A stretch of 64,000 bases of DNA from Rhodobacteraceae bacterium EL53 (GCA_900313015.1 OMPR01000009.1:233495-297494); one strand, 5' to 3'; positions 27,468-38,755 are shown, counted from the first letter of the stretch. Numbers and translations: made by a program. The notes: a model not told the origin generated them from the sequence alone.

Positions 27468-30348
27468 TCAGTAGTACTCCCGGATGTAGCCGAAGGCTCG
27501 CTCGAACAGCTCAGCGTCCTCGTGCTGCTTGTATTTGAACAGGGTCTGCCGCAGAGACTTTTTCACCTCGCGTTCGCCAGCATGGATGGCGTGCCATCCA
27601 CCGAACCGGACTGCGAGAACAATTTCGTCGATGTCGTCGACGATGCGCCGAACCATGATCGGGATCTCTCCGTTCTTGGCTTCCTCAAAAAGATCGGTGA
27701 GTGCCGCCTTGCCACGGTCGATGTCTTCCTCGACAGGGGTTTCGCGTTCCATTTTGACGACATTCTTTGCGAGCTTGAGCAGCTCTTTCAGGAAATCAAC
27801 ACTGAGAAGTAAACCTTGCTGATGCCGGTTTTTCAGGCCTTCAAGCCGCTCGGCCAGTGCCTTGTACTGAGGATTGCCTGTATGCTTTCGAAGGCGACCT
27901 GTCAGCTTGACGGAGATTTCCTTCGTCTTTTCTCAGGGTCGGGATTGCCGAGAACCGCCTCAAGAAGTTCCGCGCCCATCACTAATGTGTCGCGATCATC
28001 CCGCACGGTATCGACGTGCACGTTCTCATGGATCAGCTCAATAGTTTTTGCACCAGGGCGATGCCAGAGAAGTCGACCGATGCCGGTTGACGGCTTCAGC
28101 GAATCGTACACTTGCGTCAACTAACGGTAGTCCTTTTCGTACGATGTTAAAATTGGATCCAGCGAAAGTGCCTCCGAAATGCGGTTCAAGATACTGAAGT
28201 CAGGGGCGAAGGCGTCGCGCCGCTCGTCATTGGGCAGGCAGTCCTGCGCGGCGATCAGGCCCTCGTACCCGGTTAGGATTCAGTCGACGCCAGCGAAATC
28301 TTCCAGGCATTTCTGGATGGCCGAGGGCAGCATCGCCGCCAGTTCAGAAATGTTGGAAAAGGCTTTCCGAAAGCCTTTTCGTCGAATTTCAGCGACTGTG
28401 TGACGTCATCGAAAATCCCAAGGTAGTCCACAATCAGACCGTGGGTTTTCTGCTCGCTTTAGGGACGGTTTGTCCGACAGATCGCCTGCTGCAGTGTGTG
28501 ATCGCTTAGCGGTTTGTCTAGTTAAATCGTCTTAAGGATCGGAGCGTCGAACCCCGTCAGCAGCTTTGATGTCACAATGACGGTCTTCAGTGGGTCTTTG
28601 GAGTCGCTGAACCGGTCAAGCAGCTTCTCTTCCGCATCCGCGGCATACTGATCCTCTCCGCTGTTCACTGACATGACGATGTCGGATGCTTCTGGCGGCA
28701 ACGACTTGTCGAGCTCTTGTTTGTAAACCAGGCTGCTTTCACAGTCGAAGGTGACAACCTGCGCGCCGAAACCGTTTGGCGCGACCGTCTCATAATAGTG
28801 CTTGGCGATGTCGCCACAGATCGCGCGGATGCGTTCGGGGGCCTTCACGAGGATCGACATCTTGGAGGCGGCACGGCCGAGCTTGTCTTCGTCCGTCAGA
28901 CGATCGGTCAGTTCGGCATAGGCCGCTTCGATTGCCTGCTGGTCAATGTGCAGATCCACAAGCCGCGGATCGAGTCGTTCAGACAATAGCGGCTCATGTA
29001 GCCCTTCTAATCGATCTCGGCGCCGAAGGCGTAGAAGGTGTTCCGGTCAGGCCCAACAGAAACGCGTTCGGCAACGCCTCACGCATCTTGCGGCCCAGAC
29101 CGCCTTCCTGCGTGCGGTGCGCTTCTTTGACCATGACGATGACGTTGTCGCGTTCGTTCAGGACACCATCTGCCTCGCCGAATTTGTGGATCGTGTTGAT
29201 AATGACCTTTCTGGTGTCTTTGGACAGCAGATCAGCCAGGTCCTCGCGGATGTTGGTGCGCACAAGGTTGGCCACGTTGGCAAAGTAGAAGGTGCCAGCG
29301 GTCTGGCTGTCGAGGTCGATGCGGTCGACCACTACCAGAACGGTCGGGATCTTGAGCGCCGGGTGCAGTCGCAGCTTGCGGGCGGCGAATAGCATCAGCA
29401 GCGACTTGCCCGGCCCTTGGAAGTGCCATATCATGCCCTCGCGCACCTGACGGGTGACGACGCGCTCGACGATCTTGTTGACGCCCTCGACCTGTTTGGG
29501 TAGCGGGCGATAATCTTGATGCGCTGCTTGCCCTTCTGCGTCGCGATGGCGGTGAAGTTAGCGAGCAGTTCCAGCACCATCGCCGGGCGGAGCATGATGG
29601 TGACTGCCTTTTTGATCTCGCCCACGGATTGTAACGCACCTTCATCCGCCCGCCATGGACCCCAGAGATCGACAGGCAAGCGGACAGAGCCGTAGTGGTA
29701 CTCCTTGCCCTCGGTCCCGACAGAAAAAACGTTCGGTACGAACAGTTCCGGTATGTTCTTCTCATAATTGTCATGGACCTGAAGTACAGCGTCGAGCTAG
29801 CTTTGGCTGGAGCGTACCGGCGTCTTGGTCTCGATCAAGACAAGCGTTAGGCCGTTGACCAGCGGCACCAGATCAGCGCGTTTTTCGGTCTTGCCAGCGT
29901 GGAAGGTGAACTGCTGGGTGACGGCAAAGCTGTTCTGTTCGATGTCGTCGAAATCGATCAGGCGGATGGTGACATGCTCGCCATTTATGCCAAAGGGCAT
30001 GGAGCGTTCGCCGAGCATCCAGGCGCCGAATTCCTCGTTCGCCTTCACCAACCTGTCCGACCGCGCGTTCATGACAATGACGCGCAGGCGATAGAGCACG
30101 TCGTCCAAGCAGCCCGGATTGGCGGCGATGTCGGGGTTCAGACGGATCAGGGCATCGCGCAGAAAGGGTTCGACCAGTGCCTCCTGCGACTGGCGTGGCA
30201 GGTCGGCATGGCCGACAAAATGCAAGCCGAGGCCGGAGATCTTGCTTCCCTGCCGGGCGAGGCCGGTTGTGACGGTAGCGGGGCCGTTCATCGCGTTGAG
30301 AGGGTCCCGGATGAAGGCTTCGACGGTGTTGGCTTCGTTGAATGTCAT
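27468..30348 (-). pseudogene. hsdR: Type I restriction enzyme R subunit (hsdR), multiply disrupted
   Basis: The pieces tile a whole HsdR of about 960 codons. N-terminal nuclease: 'LTLVLIETKTP' with D-ExK residues. Then an amber at 29797-29799 in 'SSQS*LDAVLQVHDNYE', a frameshift near 29500, motor motifs 'IWHFQGPGKSLLM' and 'VMVKEAHRTQEG' (relatives have DEAH), a frameshift near 29000, 'LLTGFDAPIL', and TAA at 28522-28524 and 28459-28461. More stops lie at 28280-28282 and 28121-28123. The C-terminus 'GEREVKKSLRQTLFKYKQHE' to 'FGYIREYY' is clear. HsdR translocates and cuts DNA. This copy is dead many times over. Confidence 0.93.
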
Positions 30349-30693
30349 CCAGAAATACCTTGTTGCGTAACCTCTGAGATTATTTGTCCCAGGCTTTTCA
30401 TTCGGTGACTAAGTGTCGAAGATTTGGCGTGACTTTGACGGATGAATTCTACGGTTTCACGCTGAAAATTGATTGGTGGGAGGGGTATCAAGATCCGAGT
30501 TTGATTTGATGCGTTAACATTAGTCTGGCTGACACCTCTCGTTGCGAAAGACATAACTTGGCGGCGTCCAATGGGAGCATTTAGAAATGCACATAGATAC
30601 TCTGGATCAAGTCTTTCACGGTTGGTCTGGAGACGCACGAGAAAGGATGCGAAAACATGCTCTGCGTCAAGGTGGTAAAGCCCAGTTCGGCCT
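30345..30693 (-). pseudogene. hsdS: 3' remnant of type I specificity subunit (hsdS)
   Basis: The frame overlaps the hsdR start by four bases and reads 'TGLYHLDAEHVFASFLVRLQ', 'RLDPEYLCAFLNAPIGRRQV', 'GVSQTNVNASNQTRILIPLP' and 'FIRQSHAKSSTLSHRMKSLG'. This is the end of a target recognition domain and the C-terminal coiled coil of HsdS. It is open right up to the edge of the IS5-family element at about 30694. The rest of hsdS and all of hsdM are missing: beyond the element the sulfotransferase gene begins. HsdS gives DNA sequence specificity to type I systems. Confidence 0.85.
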
Positions 30694-31539
30694 AGGCACG
30701 GGACTCATAACTAGAATATTACGGTTGCGGCGAGAGCGATGGTCGAAAGGAACACCTTTGGGCATATCTGTCATAGCGGGTTGCCACCCGCCTCCAATCT
30801 TTCAAGCGGCCAAACATGATCTCGATACGATTGCGGCGTTAATATCGACGTTTGTCATATTTGACGGCCTTGCCGCGTGACTTTCGTCCGGGGATGCAAG
30901 GCGTTATTCCCATATCTACAAGGGCTTCCCGGAACCAATCCGCATCATAGCCACGATCCCCAAGTAGCCAGTCCGCTGATGGCAGGCTACTCACAAGAGC
31001 TCTCGCCCCAGTGTAGTCGCTTGCTTGACCGGCGGTCATGAAGAACCGAATAGGCCGCCCAACCGTGTCAGTCACAGCATGCAGCTTTGTGTTCATACCG
31101 CCTTTGGTACGCCCGATCAGGCGTCCGCCCCCCCCTTTTTGACCGACAAGCTGGAAGCTGTCCGGTGGGCCTTGAGGTAAGTCGCGTCGATTGAAAGCGT
31201 TTTTTGGTCAGGCGCTTCAGCGGCAAGGCCCTCCATAATTCGGGCAAACACGCCCATATCGCTCCACCGCTTCCAACGATTATAAAGCGTCTTAGGTGGA
31301 GGATACTCCTTTGGCGCATCAGGCCAACGTAAGTCATTGCGATTGATGAATATAATACCACTCAGCACGCGTCGATCATCGACGCGTGGCACACCTTGGC
31401 TCTTCGGAAAATAGGGCCGAATCCGTGCCATTTGATCTTCGTTCAGCCAGTAAAGATTGCTCATATAGCCCCCGCAGTTTAGGAGCTTGAATCACGCCGA
31501 ACCGGCAACCTCAATCAGATTAACAGGTCCTGTGTCTAA
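30694..31539 (-). mobile_element. IS5-family element (IS427-like), copy 1
   Basis: About 845 bp hold an orfA/orfB transposase on the minus strand. The right end begins GCACGGGACTCATAACTAG after CCTAG. The left end, read on the minus strand, is ACACAGGACCTGTTAATCTG after TTAG. These ends share a pattern with GCACGGGATCTATTAATCTG of copy 2 at 63.67 kb. CTAG/TTAG-like edges fit the YTAR target of the IS427 group. The element marks the edge of the island and cuts hsdS. Confidence 0.8.
30711..31464 (-). pseudogene. IS5-family transposase orfAB, copy 1, with damaged orfB
   Basis: orfA (31464 to about 31117) starts MSNLYWLNEDQMARIRPYFP and ends at an A5G8 run (31123-31140 region) where a -1 frameshift would give orfB: 'GRLIGRTKGGMNTKLHAVTD', 'GDRGYDADWFREALVDMGIT', 'PGRKSRGKAVKYDKRRY'. 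orfB then meets TAA at 30839-30841, where relatives continue with Lys ('KRRNRIEIMFGRLKDWRRVA' follows in frame without its first Lys). A small indel before 'CPKVFLSTIALAATVIF' breaks the frame again. The DDE transposase is therefore truncated in this copy. Confidence 0.85.
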
Positions 31540-31640
31540 GCGGGACTTTGTTGGCGGGCGGTCAATTCAAACCCATCAGGATTATTGGTGGCTTCGAAAA
31601 ACTATTTGGTGGTTGATCGTCACCGCTCTGTAGGTGGGTT

Positions 31641-32234
31641 TTACGAAGCCGAATTGTAGATTTCGAAATCTTTAGCGTGGTGCTGACGAAATTTGCGCTC
31701 AATCTCTGGCGACAAATACAACGTCATCTCGGGCGACAGGTTCTCGCGTTCTAGGGTGAGTTTCACGGAAAGTCGTCCTTCAAGATACTGTATCGCTAAA
31801 GGCAGAGAGTCATACTTGAATAAATGTGTTACAGGTGCGCTCCCAGTAGGAGGCCGCAAGAATCGTTCTTGGCTACCAACATTTGCGAATCCAGGGCGCG
31901 GAGCCTTCATATAGGCTAGTACAAAGTCGTTAAAACTGACCTTGTGCGTCGAATTGGGACGGCCCTTCATATATTGGCGTCGCCTGTAACGATACCAACT
32001 GCCCAGCCAATCTATGGGTTCCCGTACCACTGCCATGGTCTCCATTTCAACACTGCTGACTTCTGAAAACATGGGTTTGAAGAACTGGTTGTACCTGTAA
32101 AGGGGGGTGTGTTTCAGTTCAGGCGGATTGGCTATGACAATTTCTGCACGATCCCGCAAAGCCGTTTGAAGCGCAGTGGTGCCAGTTTTAGGCACGGAAA
32201 AAAGAACCAAACGTTCTTTAAAGAAAACAAGCAT
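31641..32234 (-). CDS. Sulfotransferase-like protein (mislabelled gamma-glutamyl kinase in roseobacters)
   Basis: The 197-residue protein starts MLVFFKERLVLFSVPKTGTT; 'SVPKTGTTALQTAL' is the 5'-phosphosulfate-binding loop of PAPS-dependent sulfotransferases. 'MAVVREPIDWLGSWYRYRRR' is the matching 3'-phosphate-binding strand. I recall close relatives in Rhodobacterales annotated as gamma-glutamyl kinase, which is not supported by these motifs. The acceptor is unknown. It looks like backbone between the island edge and recA. The gene is on the minus strand, divergent from recA. Confidence 0.75.
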   Translation of the reverse strand: MLVFFKERLVLFSVPKTGTTALQTALRDRAEIVIANPPELKHTPLYRYNQFFKPMFSEVSSVEMETMAVVREPIDWLGSWYRYRRRQYMKGRPNSTHKVSFNDFVLAYMKAPRPGFANVGSQERFLRPPTGSAPVTHLFKYDSLPLAIQYLEGRLSVKLTLERENLSPEMTLYLSPEIERKFRQHHAKDFEIYNSAS

Positions 32235-32516
32235 TTGCTGAGCCTTGTTAGGATATCGCTACTCCAAATACTGGCCCAAGCTCGTCGTATAGGCAATGGA
32301 TTTCCGGTGGGTTCACTCTTGTAAAGTTCTGATGAGGAGTATGGGTGAAGAACTTTTGCGGCTGTCTTCGTTTAAGGTTTATGAAGTCTTAACCCTCGTA
32401 TCCTAAACTTTTTGGAAGAATTGGCGTGTGATCCGACTAGGAGAGAACTGGCGAAGTGAAAAAGATAGCGCACAATTCAATATTTGTTTGAAATGTTCTT
32501 GCTTTGGTCCTATCAA

Positions 32517-32531
32517 GAACATTAGCGGAAC
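32517..32531 (+). promoter_or_regulatory. LexA/SOS box upstream of recA
   Basis: GAACATTAGCGGAAC fits the alphaproteobacterial LexA site GAAC-N7-GAAC exactly. It lies 55 bases before the recA ATG, and it falls inside the longest open frame, which supports the downstream start at 32587. LexA binding here would make recA DNA-damage inducible. Confidence 0.85.
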
Positions 32532-32586
32532 AAACCTAGGATTGCCGCCCGACTTCGGGTGTGACACAAGGAAGAGGAACGAGATA

Positions 32587-33657
32587 ATGGCGGATCTTCT
32601 GACGATGAGCAACAAGCAGAACGAAGGCAAGAAAAAGGCGTTAGACAGCGCTCTGGCACAGATCGAACGTCAGTTTGGCAAAGGGTCAATTATGAAGCTG
32701 GGGGATGGTAATGCCATCCAGGAAATTGAAGCCAGCTCTACCGGGTCTTTGGGGTTGGATATTGCGCTTGGGATTGGCGGTTTGCCGATGGGGCGTATTG
32801 TTGAGATCTACGGCCCAGAAAGTTCTGGTAAGACAACATTGACGTTGCACTGTGTTGCTGAACAACAAAAACGAGGCGGTGTTTGTGCATTTGTGGATGC
32901 GGAACACGCTCTGGATCCCCAATATGCCCGCAAGTTGGGGGTTGATCTCGATGAACTGCTGATTTCGCAGCCAGATACAGGCGAACAGGCTCTGGAAATC
33001 ACTGATACGTTAGTCCGGTCCGGTGCGGTAAACATGGTTGTTGTGGATTCGGTTGCGGCTCTCACCCCAAAGTCAGAACTTGAAGGTGATATGGGAGACA
33101 GCAGCGTTGGTGTTCAAGCGCGCTTGATGAGCCAAGCTATGCGTAAGTTGACCGGTTCTATCAGCCGCTCTAAATGTATGGTCATTTTCATTAACCAAAT
33201 CCGGATGAAAATCGGTGTTATGTTTGGCTCACCAGAAACGACGACTGGTGGTAATGCGCTGAAGTTTTATAGCTCTGTACGCTTGGACATTCGTCGTATT
33301 GGTCAGATCAAGGACCGTGACGAGGTTGTTGGTAACGCAACCCGTGTAAAAGTTGTTAAAAACAAGGTCGCGCCACCATTCAAGCAGGTTGAATTTGACA
33401 TCATGTATGGCGAAGGAATCTCTAAAATGGGTGAACTTTTGGATCTTGGTGTCAAAGCGGGGGTCGTCGGGAAATCGGGTTCGTGGTTCAGTTATGGCGA
33501 CGAACGGATCGGGCAGGGGCGTGAAAACGCAAAGCAGTTCTTGCGTGATAACGAACGAATGGCCTTCGACATCGAAGACAAAATCCGCGCAGCACATGGG
33601 CTGGATTTTGAGATGCCACCTGAAACAGCGGAAGAGGATGATATCCTTGAAGGGTAA
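32587..33657 (+). CDS. recA: Recombinase RecA
   Basis: RecA forms filaments on single-stranded DNA, drives strand exchange and triggers LexA self-cleavage. The 356-residue protein has Walker A '[11 protein letters not shown]' near residue 75, '[20 protein letters not shown]' (Walker B and loop L1 start), and '[20 protein letters not shown]' covering loop L2. The acidic tail '[12 protein letters not shown]' is typical. The ATG at 32587 is chosen because the SOS box lies just upstream, ahead of any longer start. Full length and intact. Confidence 0.98.
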   Translation: MADLLTMSNKQNEGKKKALDSALAQIERQFGKGSIMKLGDGNAIQEIEASSTGSLGLDIALGIGGLPMGRIVEIYGPESSGKTTLTLHCVAEQQKRGGVCAFVDAEHALDPQYARKLGVDLDELLISQPDTGEQALEITDTLVRSGAVNMVVVDSVAALTPKSELEGDMGDSSVGVQARLMSQAMRKLTGSISRSKCMVIFINQIRMKIGVMFGSPETTTGGNALKFYSSVRLDIRRIGQIKDRDEVVGNATRVKVVKNKVAPPFKQVEFDIMYGEGISKMGELLDLGVKAGVVGKSGSWFSYGDERIGQGRENAKQFLRDNERMAFDIEDKIRAAHGLDFEMPPETAEEDDILEG

Positions 33658-33717
33658 TGACTGCGTTGGGCGGTACGCCTGAAAAACGAAGGATATTGAC
33701 TGCCTATTATTGTTAGG

Positions 33718-33755
33718 CAAGACAAGGCGGCCTAGCAGGTCGTCTTGTTTCGTTT
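33718..33755 (+). terminator. Possible rho-independent terminator after recA
   Basis: CAAGAC pairs with GTCTTG around an inner GGCC/GGTC helix, followed by TTTCGTTT. The T-run is interrupted, so termination may be partial before alaS. A second small hairpin (GACTG-TGGA-CAGTC, 33767-33780) follows. Confidence 0.5.
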
Positions 33756-33837
33756 CAGGGCCTACGGACTGTGGACAGTCTGTTGGCAGGGCGATAAACC
33801 TGCTCGGAACCAATAGATTGCCAGCCGAGAGAGCCTC

Positions 33838-36492
33838 ATGCCGACGCTGAATGATATCCGCTCCACCTTTTTGAACTACTTTGCCAAGCAAGGGCACGAA
33901 ATCGTGTCCTCTAGCCCCTTGGTCCCACGAAATGACCCTACTTTGATGTTTGTGAACTCGGGTATGGTCCAGTTCAAGAACTTGTTCACTGGTCTTGAAA
34001 TGCGAGATTACAACCGGGCGACGACGGCGCAGAAATGTGTTCGAGCTGGTGGCAAGCACAACGATCTTGATAATGTGGGCTATACTGCGCGCCATCATAC
34101 ATTTTTTGAGATGTTGGGGAACTTTTCCTTTGGGAATTACTTCAAAGAAGAGGCTATTACCTTTGCATGGGATCTGATCACCAAGGAATTTGGGATAGAT
34201 AAGTCCCGTCTATTGACCACCGTGTATCACACGGATGATGAAGCCTATGAAATCTGGAAAAAAGTTGGCGTTCCAGAAGATCGCATCATCCGCATAGCCA
34301 CCAGTGACAACTTTTGGCAAATGGGCCCAACCGGACCCTGTGGCCCGTGTACCGAGATATTCTATGATCATGGGGAACACATTTGGGGCGGCCCTCCGGG
34401 ATCTCCTGACGAAGACGGCGATCGCTTTATCGAAATCTGGAACGTCGTGTTCATGCAAAATGAGCAGTTCGAAGACGGATCTATGGTTCCCTTGGACATG
34501 CAATCGATTGATACGGGCATGGGGCTTGAGCGGATTGGCGCGCTTATGCAGGGCAGCCACGATAACTATGACACAGATTTGTTCAAAGCCTTGATCGAAG
34601 CAAGTGCGGATGCGACGGGTGTCGATCCTTATGGTGATCACAACGTTCATCATCGGGTGATTGCGGATCACCTACGCTCAACTTCTTTCCTGATGGCAGA
34701 CGGTGTTATGCCATCGAACGATGGTCGTGGGTATGTTCTGCGCCGAATCATGCGTCGCGCTATGCGCCACGCTCATCTGCTAGGGGCTAAGGACCCGGTG
34801 ATGTACCGCTTGGTTCCATCGCTTGTTCAACAGATGGGGGCGGCCTATCCTGAACTAGGACAGGCGCAGTCGCTGATTGAAGAAACGCTGAAACTTGAAG
34901 AAACGCGGTTTAAGCAAACTCTGGATCGGGGTTTGAAGCTGCTTGATGATGAACTGGGTTCTTTGCCTGATGGGACGCCGTTGCCTGGTGCGGCGGCGTT
35001 TAAGTTGTATGACACTTTTGGCTTCCCTCTCGATCTGACGCAGGATGCATTGCGCGAGAAGGGCCGGGATGTAGATACCGAAGGTTTTGAAACTGCGATG
35101 GCGGAACAAAAAGCCAAAGCACGTGCCGCCTGGTCCGGATCCGGTGAAGCAGCAGATGCGACAATCTGGTATGATATCGCTGATACCCATGGCAAAACTG
35201 ATTTCCTTGGCTACGATACCGAAATTGCGGAAGGTCAGATCGTCGCTTTGATACAAGACGGCGCTGAGGTGAAAACGGTTGAGCTGGGCGGTAAGGTTCA
35301 GATCGCTCTGAATCAAACACCGTTTTATGCTGAGTCAGGTGGTCAGGTTGGCGATAGTGGCCTGATCCGGACAGATGCTGGATTGGCGAAGGTAACAGAT
35401 ACACGCAAAACGGCCGGTGTCTTTCAACACTTCGCAGAAGTTGTCGAGGGTGTAATCTCCGCTGGGGTTGCTGCAACGTTGGAGGTCGACCATGGTCGTC
35501 GTACAGCTATCCGCTCAAACCATTCAGCGACACACTTGTTGCACGAAGCACTGCGTCGTGCCCTCGGAGATCATGTTGCTCAACGCGGTTCTTTGAATGC
35601 ACAAGACCGTTTGCGTTTTGATTTTAGCCATACAAAGGCATTGACCCAGGATGAACTGGCACAAGTTGAAATCGAAGTGAACGAGTTTATCCGCCAGAAC
35701 ACACCCGTTGAAACCCGGATCATGACCCCTGATGATGCTCGCGCTTTGGGTGCACAGGCTTTGTTTGGCGAAAAATACGGCGATGAAGTGCGTGTTGTTT
35801 CGATGGGTGTGCAGCCGGGCTCTGGCAAAGGGGCTGATGGCGAAACCTATTCGCTCGAACTTTGTGGTGGGACCCATGTGAAGCGGACGGGTGACATTGG
35901 TGAGTTTGTACTGCTGGGCGACAGTGCCAGCAGCGCAGGTGTGCGTCGGATTGAAGCGTTAACAGGTATCGATGCGCAAGCGCATTCAGCTCAACAGCGA
36001 ACCGTTCTTGGTGCAGTCCAAACTGAGTTGAAAACCTCTCCTGATCGTTTGTTGGAGCGGATCAAAGGCGATCAATCCAAAATCAAAGATCTGAATAATG
36101 AAATTGCGCAATTGCGCCGTGAATTGGCGATGTCCGGAGGTGCACAGTCAAATCCGGAAGCTGCGGAAATCAATGGTGTTAAATTTCTAGCTCAGGTTTT
36201 GAGCGGCGTAACTGGAAAAGATCTGCCTGCCCTCATTGATGAACACAAATCCCGCATTGAGTCGGGTGCTGTTTTGTTGATTGCGGACACCGGTGGCAAG
36301 GCTGCTGTAGCGGCTGGCGTTACCGAGGATTTGGTTAAGCAACTGTCTGCTGTTGATCTTGTCAAGGCTGCAGTCATTGAATTGGGCGGCAAAGGCGGCG
36401 GTGGTCGTCCTGATATGGCACAGGGCGGTGGTAAAGATGCCAGCAATGCCGACGCAGCCATCAAAGCCGCAGAACAGGTGATAGGAGAATAA
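33838..36492 (+). CDS. alaS: Alanyl-tRNA synthetase
   Basis: The 884-residue enzyme charges tRNA-Ala with alanine in the cytosol. The class II catalytic core is at the N-terminus ('[20 protein letters not shown]', '[15 protein letters not shown]', '[18 protein letters not shown]'). The editing domain carries its zinc ligands in '[12 protein letters not shown]' near residue 562 and CGGTH near 676. The C-terminal part ends with a glycine-rich '[20 protein letters not shown]' region as in C-Ala domains. Normal length. It follows recA, an order common in alphaproteobacteria, and precedes a DUF1330 gene by one base. Confidence 0.98.
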   Translation: MPTLNDIRSTFLNYFAKQGHEIVSSSPLVPRNDPTLMFVNSGMVQFKNLFTGLEMRDYNRATTAQKCVRAGGKHNDLDNVGYTARHHTFFEMLGNFSFGNYFKEEAITFAWDLITKEFGIDKSRLLTTVYHTDDEAYEIWKKVGVPEDRIIRIATSDNFWQMGPTGPCGPCTEIFYDHGEHIWGGPPGSPDEDGDRFIEIWNVVFMQNEQFEDGSMVPLDMQSIDTGMGLERIGALMQGSHDNYDTDLFKALIEASADATGVDPYGDHNVHHRVIADHLRSTSFLMADGVMPSNDGRGYVLRRIMRRAMRHAHLLGAKDPVMYRLVPSLVQQMGAAYPELGQAQSLIEETLKLEETRFKQTLDRGLKLLDDELGSLPDGTPLPGAAAFKLYDTFGFPLDLTQDALREKGRDVDTEGFETAMAEQKAKARAAWSGSGEAADATIWYDIADTHGKTDFLGYDTEIAEGQIVALIQDGAEVKTVELGGKVQIALNQTPFYAESGGQVGDSGLIRTDAGLAKVTDTRKTAGVFQHFAEVVEGVISAGVAATLEVDHGRRTAIRSNHSATHLLHEALRRALGDHVAQRGSLNAQDRLRFDFSHTKALTQDELAQVEIEVNEFIRQNTPVETRIMTPDDARALGAQALFGEKYGDEVRVVSMGVQPGSGKGADGETYSLELCGGTHVKRTGDIGEFVLLGDSASSAGVRRIEALTGIDAQAHSAQQRTVLGAVQTELKTSPDRLLERIKGDQSKIKDLNNEIAQLRRELAMSGGAQSNPEAAEINGVKFLAQVLSGVTGKDLPALIDEHKSRIESGAVLLIADTGGKAAVAAGVTEDLVKQLSAVDLVKAAVIELGGKGGGGRPDMAQGGGKDASNADAAIKAAEQVIGE

Positions 36493-36493
36493 A

Positions 36494-36781
36494 ATGGGTG
36501 CACTTTGGATTGCGCATGTGACTGTTACAGACGTTGATGCGTATAGCAAATATGCGGAACTGGCAGGGCCTGCCATTGCCAAGCATGGAGGCGAATTTGT
36601 CGCAAGAGGTGGTAAATTCGTGCAGCTTGAGGGCAAAGAGCGGCCCCGCAATGTCGTTGCAAAATTTCCGTCTGTTGACGTGGCTGTAGCTTGTTATCAT
36701 TCACCAGAATATCAGAAGGCTCTGAACCATGCACGAGGCGCATCAGAGCGAGAACTGATGGTAATCGAAACCTCGGAATAA
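36494..36781 (+). CDS. DUF1330-family protein
   Basis: A 95-residue dimeric alpha/beta-barrel-like protein: 'LWIAHVTVTDVDAYSKYAEL', 'HGGEFVARGGKFVQLEG' and 'ACYHSPEYQKALNHARGASE' are DUF1330 hallmarks. Function is unknown. The start codon lies one base after the alaS stop codon, so it is co-transcribed with alaS. A good terminator follows. Confidence 0.88.
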   Translation: MGALWIAHVTVTDVDAYSKYAELAGPAIAKHGGEFVARGGKFVQLEGKERPRNVVAKFPSVDVAVACYHSPEYQKALNHARGASERELMVIETSE

Positions 36782-36798
36782 GAGGTGACAGTGAAGGA

Positions 36799-36828
36799 AA
36801 AGGCCCGGTTTGACCGGGCCTTTTTCTT
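36799..36828 (+). terminator. Rho-independent terminator of alaS-DUF1330
   Basis: AAGGCCCGGT-TTG-ACCGGGCCTT forms a strong stem followed by a T-rich run (TTTTTCTTTTT). It lies 18 bases after the DUF1330 stop. Confidence 0.9.
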
Positions 36829-36883
36829 TTTCCAGCAAGGGATGGAATAGGTTCACACGTAAATGTTGGGTTATTTCCAAACA

Positions 36884-36914
36884 AAAACGGGACGCTCTCA
36901 GAGCGCCCCGTTGT
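36884..36914 (-). terminator. Rho-independent terminator of typA
   Basis: ACGGGACGCTCT-C-AGAGCGCCCCGT is a near-perfect stem. On the minus strand it is followed by TTTTTGTTTGG, so it fits the end of typA, whose stop is at 36935. Confidence 0.8.
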
Positions 36915-36934
36915 GTTAGCTAATGATCGCAGTA

Positions 36935-38755
36935 CTAGGCGATGCTTCTGGCCATGCGCTTGCGCTCATGCGGATCCAAATACCGCTTCCGAAGGCGGAT
37001 AGCGTTTGGTGTTACTTCAACCAACTCATCATTGTCGATGTAGGCAATCGCTTCTTCCAAAGACAATGTGATTGGCGTTGTCAGGCGGACAGCATCGTCT
37101 GTTCCCGAAGCACGCACGTTGGTCAGTTTCTTACCTTTGAGCGGGTTCACTTCCAGATCGTTTTCACGTGAATGTTCACCGATGATCATGCCCTGATAAA
37201 CGTCGGCTTGTGCGCCGATCATCATCTTGCCACGTTCTTCGAGGTTCCACAGAGCGTAGGCAACCGAAGTGCCGTTTTCCATCGAGATCAGAACACCAGC
37301 GCGACGACCTGGGATCGTGCCTTTGTGCGGGGTCCAGCCGTGGAACACACGGTTCAGAACGCCGGTACCGCGGGTGTCAGTCAAGAATTCGCCGTGATAG
37401 CCAATCAGACCACGCGAAGGTACATGCGCGATGATGCGGGTCTTGCCAGCACCGGCAGGCTTCATTTCAGTAAGCTCACCTTTGCGCACGCCAGTGATTT
37501 TTTCAATCACAGCGCCGGAGTATTCGTCGTCAACGTCAATGGTGACTTCTTCGACAGGTTCCATCCGTTTGCCGTCTTCTTCACGGAACAAAACCTGCGG
37601 GCGTGAAATTGACAGTTCGAATCCTTCACGGCGCATATTTTCGATCAGAACGCCCATCTGCAATTCGCCACGACCGGCAACTTCGAAGGCTTCACCGCCG
37701 GGAGTGTCAGAAATCTGAATCGCAACGTTCGATTCCGCTTCTTTCATCAGGCGATCTCGGATGATGCGAGACTGAACTTTTTTTCCATCGCGGCCCGCCA
37801 ACGGCGAATCGTTGATGCCAAAGGTTACGGTGATGGTGGGTGGATCGATTGGCTGTGCGGGCAGGGCCTCTTCGACCTGCGGCGCCACGAGGGAATCCGC
37901 AACCGTTGCTTTGGTCATGCCGGCCAGCGAAACGATATCACCCGCTTCGGCCAAGTCGATCGGGGTCTGAGCCAGACCGCGGAACGCCAGAATTTTGGTG
38001 GCGCGAAAGCTTTCGATCTGGGTGCCGTCACGGGACAGAGCTTTGACCGTTTCGCCAACCTTCAGCGTGCCGCTTTCTACACGGCCAGTTAGTAGGCGCC
38101 CGATGAACGGGTCGCTGCCAAGCGTGGTCGCAAGCATGCGGAACGGTTCGTCCATCTGCTCGATCTGCTTGGGGGCAGGAACGTGATCAACGACCAGATC
38201 AAACAGCGCGTTCAAATCTTTACGTGGGCCATCCAGCTCCATGTCAGCCCAACCAGAGCGGCCAGACGCGTACATGGATGGGAAATCAAGTTGATCGTCG
38301 TCGGCGCCGAGGTTGGCAAACAGATCAAAACATTCATCCAGCGCACGATCAGGTTCGGCATCGGGCTTGTCGACTTTGTTCAGGACCACGATGGGGCGCA
38401 AACCCAGAGCCAGCGCCTTGGAGGTCACGAACTTGGTCTGTGGCATCGGGCCTTCGGCCGCGTCCACCAAAAGAACAACACCATCAACCATAGACAGGAT
38501 CCGCTCAACTTCACCGCCGAAATCAGCGTGGCCGGGTGTGTCGACGATATTGATCCGGGTGCCTTTCCATTCGACTGAAGTCGCTTTGGCAAGGATTGTG
38601 ATGCCGCGCTCACGCTCCAGATCGTTGCTGTCCATAGCGCGCTCAGTCGTCGCCTGGTTTTCCCGGTATGTACCGGATTGTTTGAGAAGCTCGTCAACCA
38701 GGGTCGTTTTACCGTGGTCCACGTGAGCAATGATTGCGATATTACGCAGGTCCAT
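36935..38755 (-). CDS. typA: GTP-binding protein TypA/BipA
   Basis: A 606-residue translational GTPase. G1 is '[15 protein letters not shown]' at residues 10-25, followed by '[11 protein letters not shown]' (switch), '[14 protein letters not shown]' (G3) and '[15 protein letters not shown]' (G4). The C-terminal TypA-specific region is present ('[17 protein letters not shown]', '[20 protein letters not shown]'). It binds the ribosome and helps assembly and growth under stress and cold. Complete, on its own transcript with a terminator at its end. Confidence 0.97.
   Translation of the reverse strand: MDLRNIAIIAHVDHGKTTLVDELLKQSGTYRENQATTERAMDSNDLERERGITILAKATSVEWKGTRINIVDTPGHADFGGEVERILSMVDGVVLLVDAAEGPMPQTKFVTSKALALGLRPIVVLNKVDKPDAEPDRALDECFDLFANLGADDDQLDFPSMYASGRSGWADMELDGPRKDLNALFDLVVDHVPAPKQIEQMDEPFRMLATTLGSDPFIGRLLTGRVESGTLKVGETVKALSRDGTQIESFRATKILAFRGLAQTPIDLAEAGDIVSLAGMTKATVADSLVAPQVEEALPAQPIDPPTITVTFGINDSPLAGRDGKKVQSRIIRDRLMKEAESNVAIQISDTPGGEAFEVAGRGELQMGVLIENMRREGFELSISRPQVLFREEDGKRMEPVEEVTIDVDDEYSGAVIEKITGVRKGELTEMKPAGAGKTRIIAHVPSRGLIGYHGEFLTDTRGTGVLNRVFHGWTPHKGTIPGRRAGVLISMENGTSVAYALWNLEERGKMMIGAQADVYQGMIIGEHSRENDLEVNPLKGKKLTNVRASGTDDAVRLTTPITLSLEEAIAYIDNDELVEVTPNAIRLRKRYLDPHERKRMARSIA

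Noticed and set aside
3646..30348. Stop-codon recoding or programmed readthrough as explanation for the in-frame stops
   Set aside because: All three stop codons occur inside frames, together with frameshifts and a lost catalytic residue, and backbone genes use the same stops normally. Decay explains this better.
31641..32234. Gamma-glutamyl kinase
   Set aside because: No kinase motifs of ProB; PAPS-binding loop and sulfotransferase strand are present instead.
34210..34671. 153-codon minus-strand frame inside alaS
   Set aside because: Antisense shadow of a well conserved essential gene.
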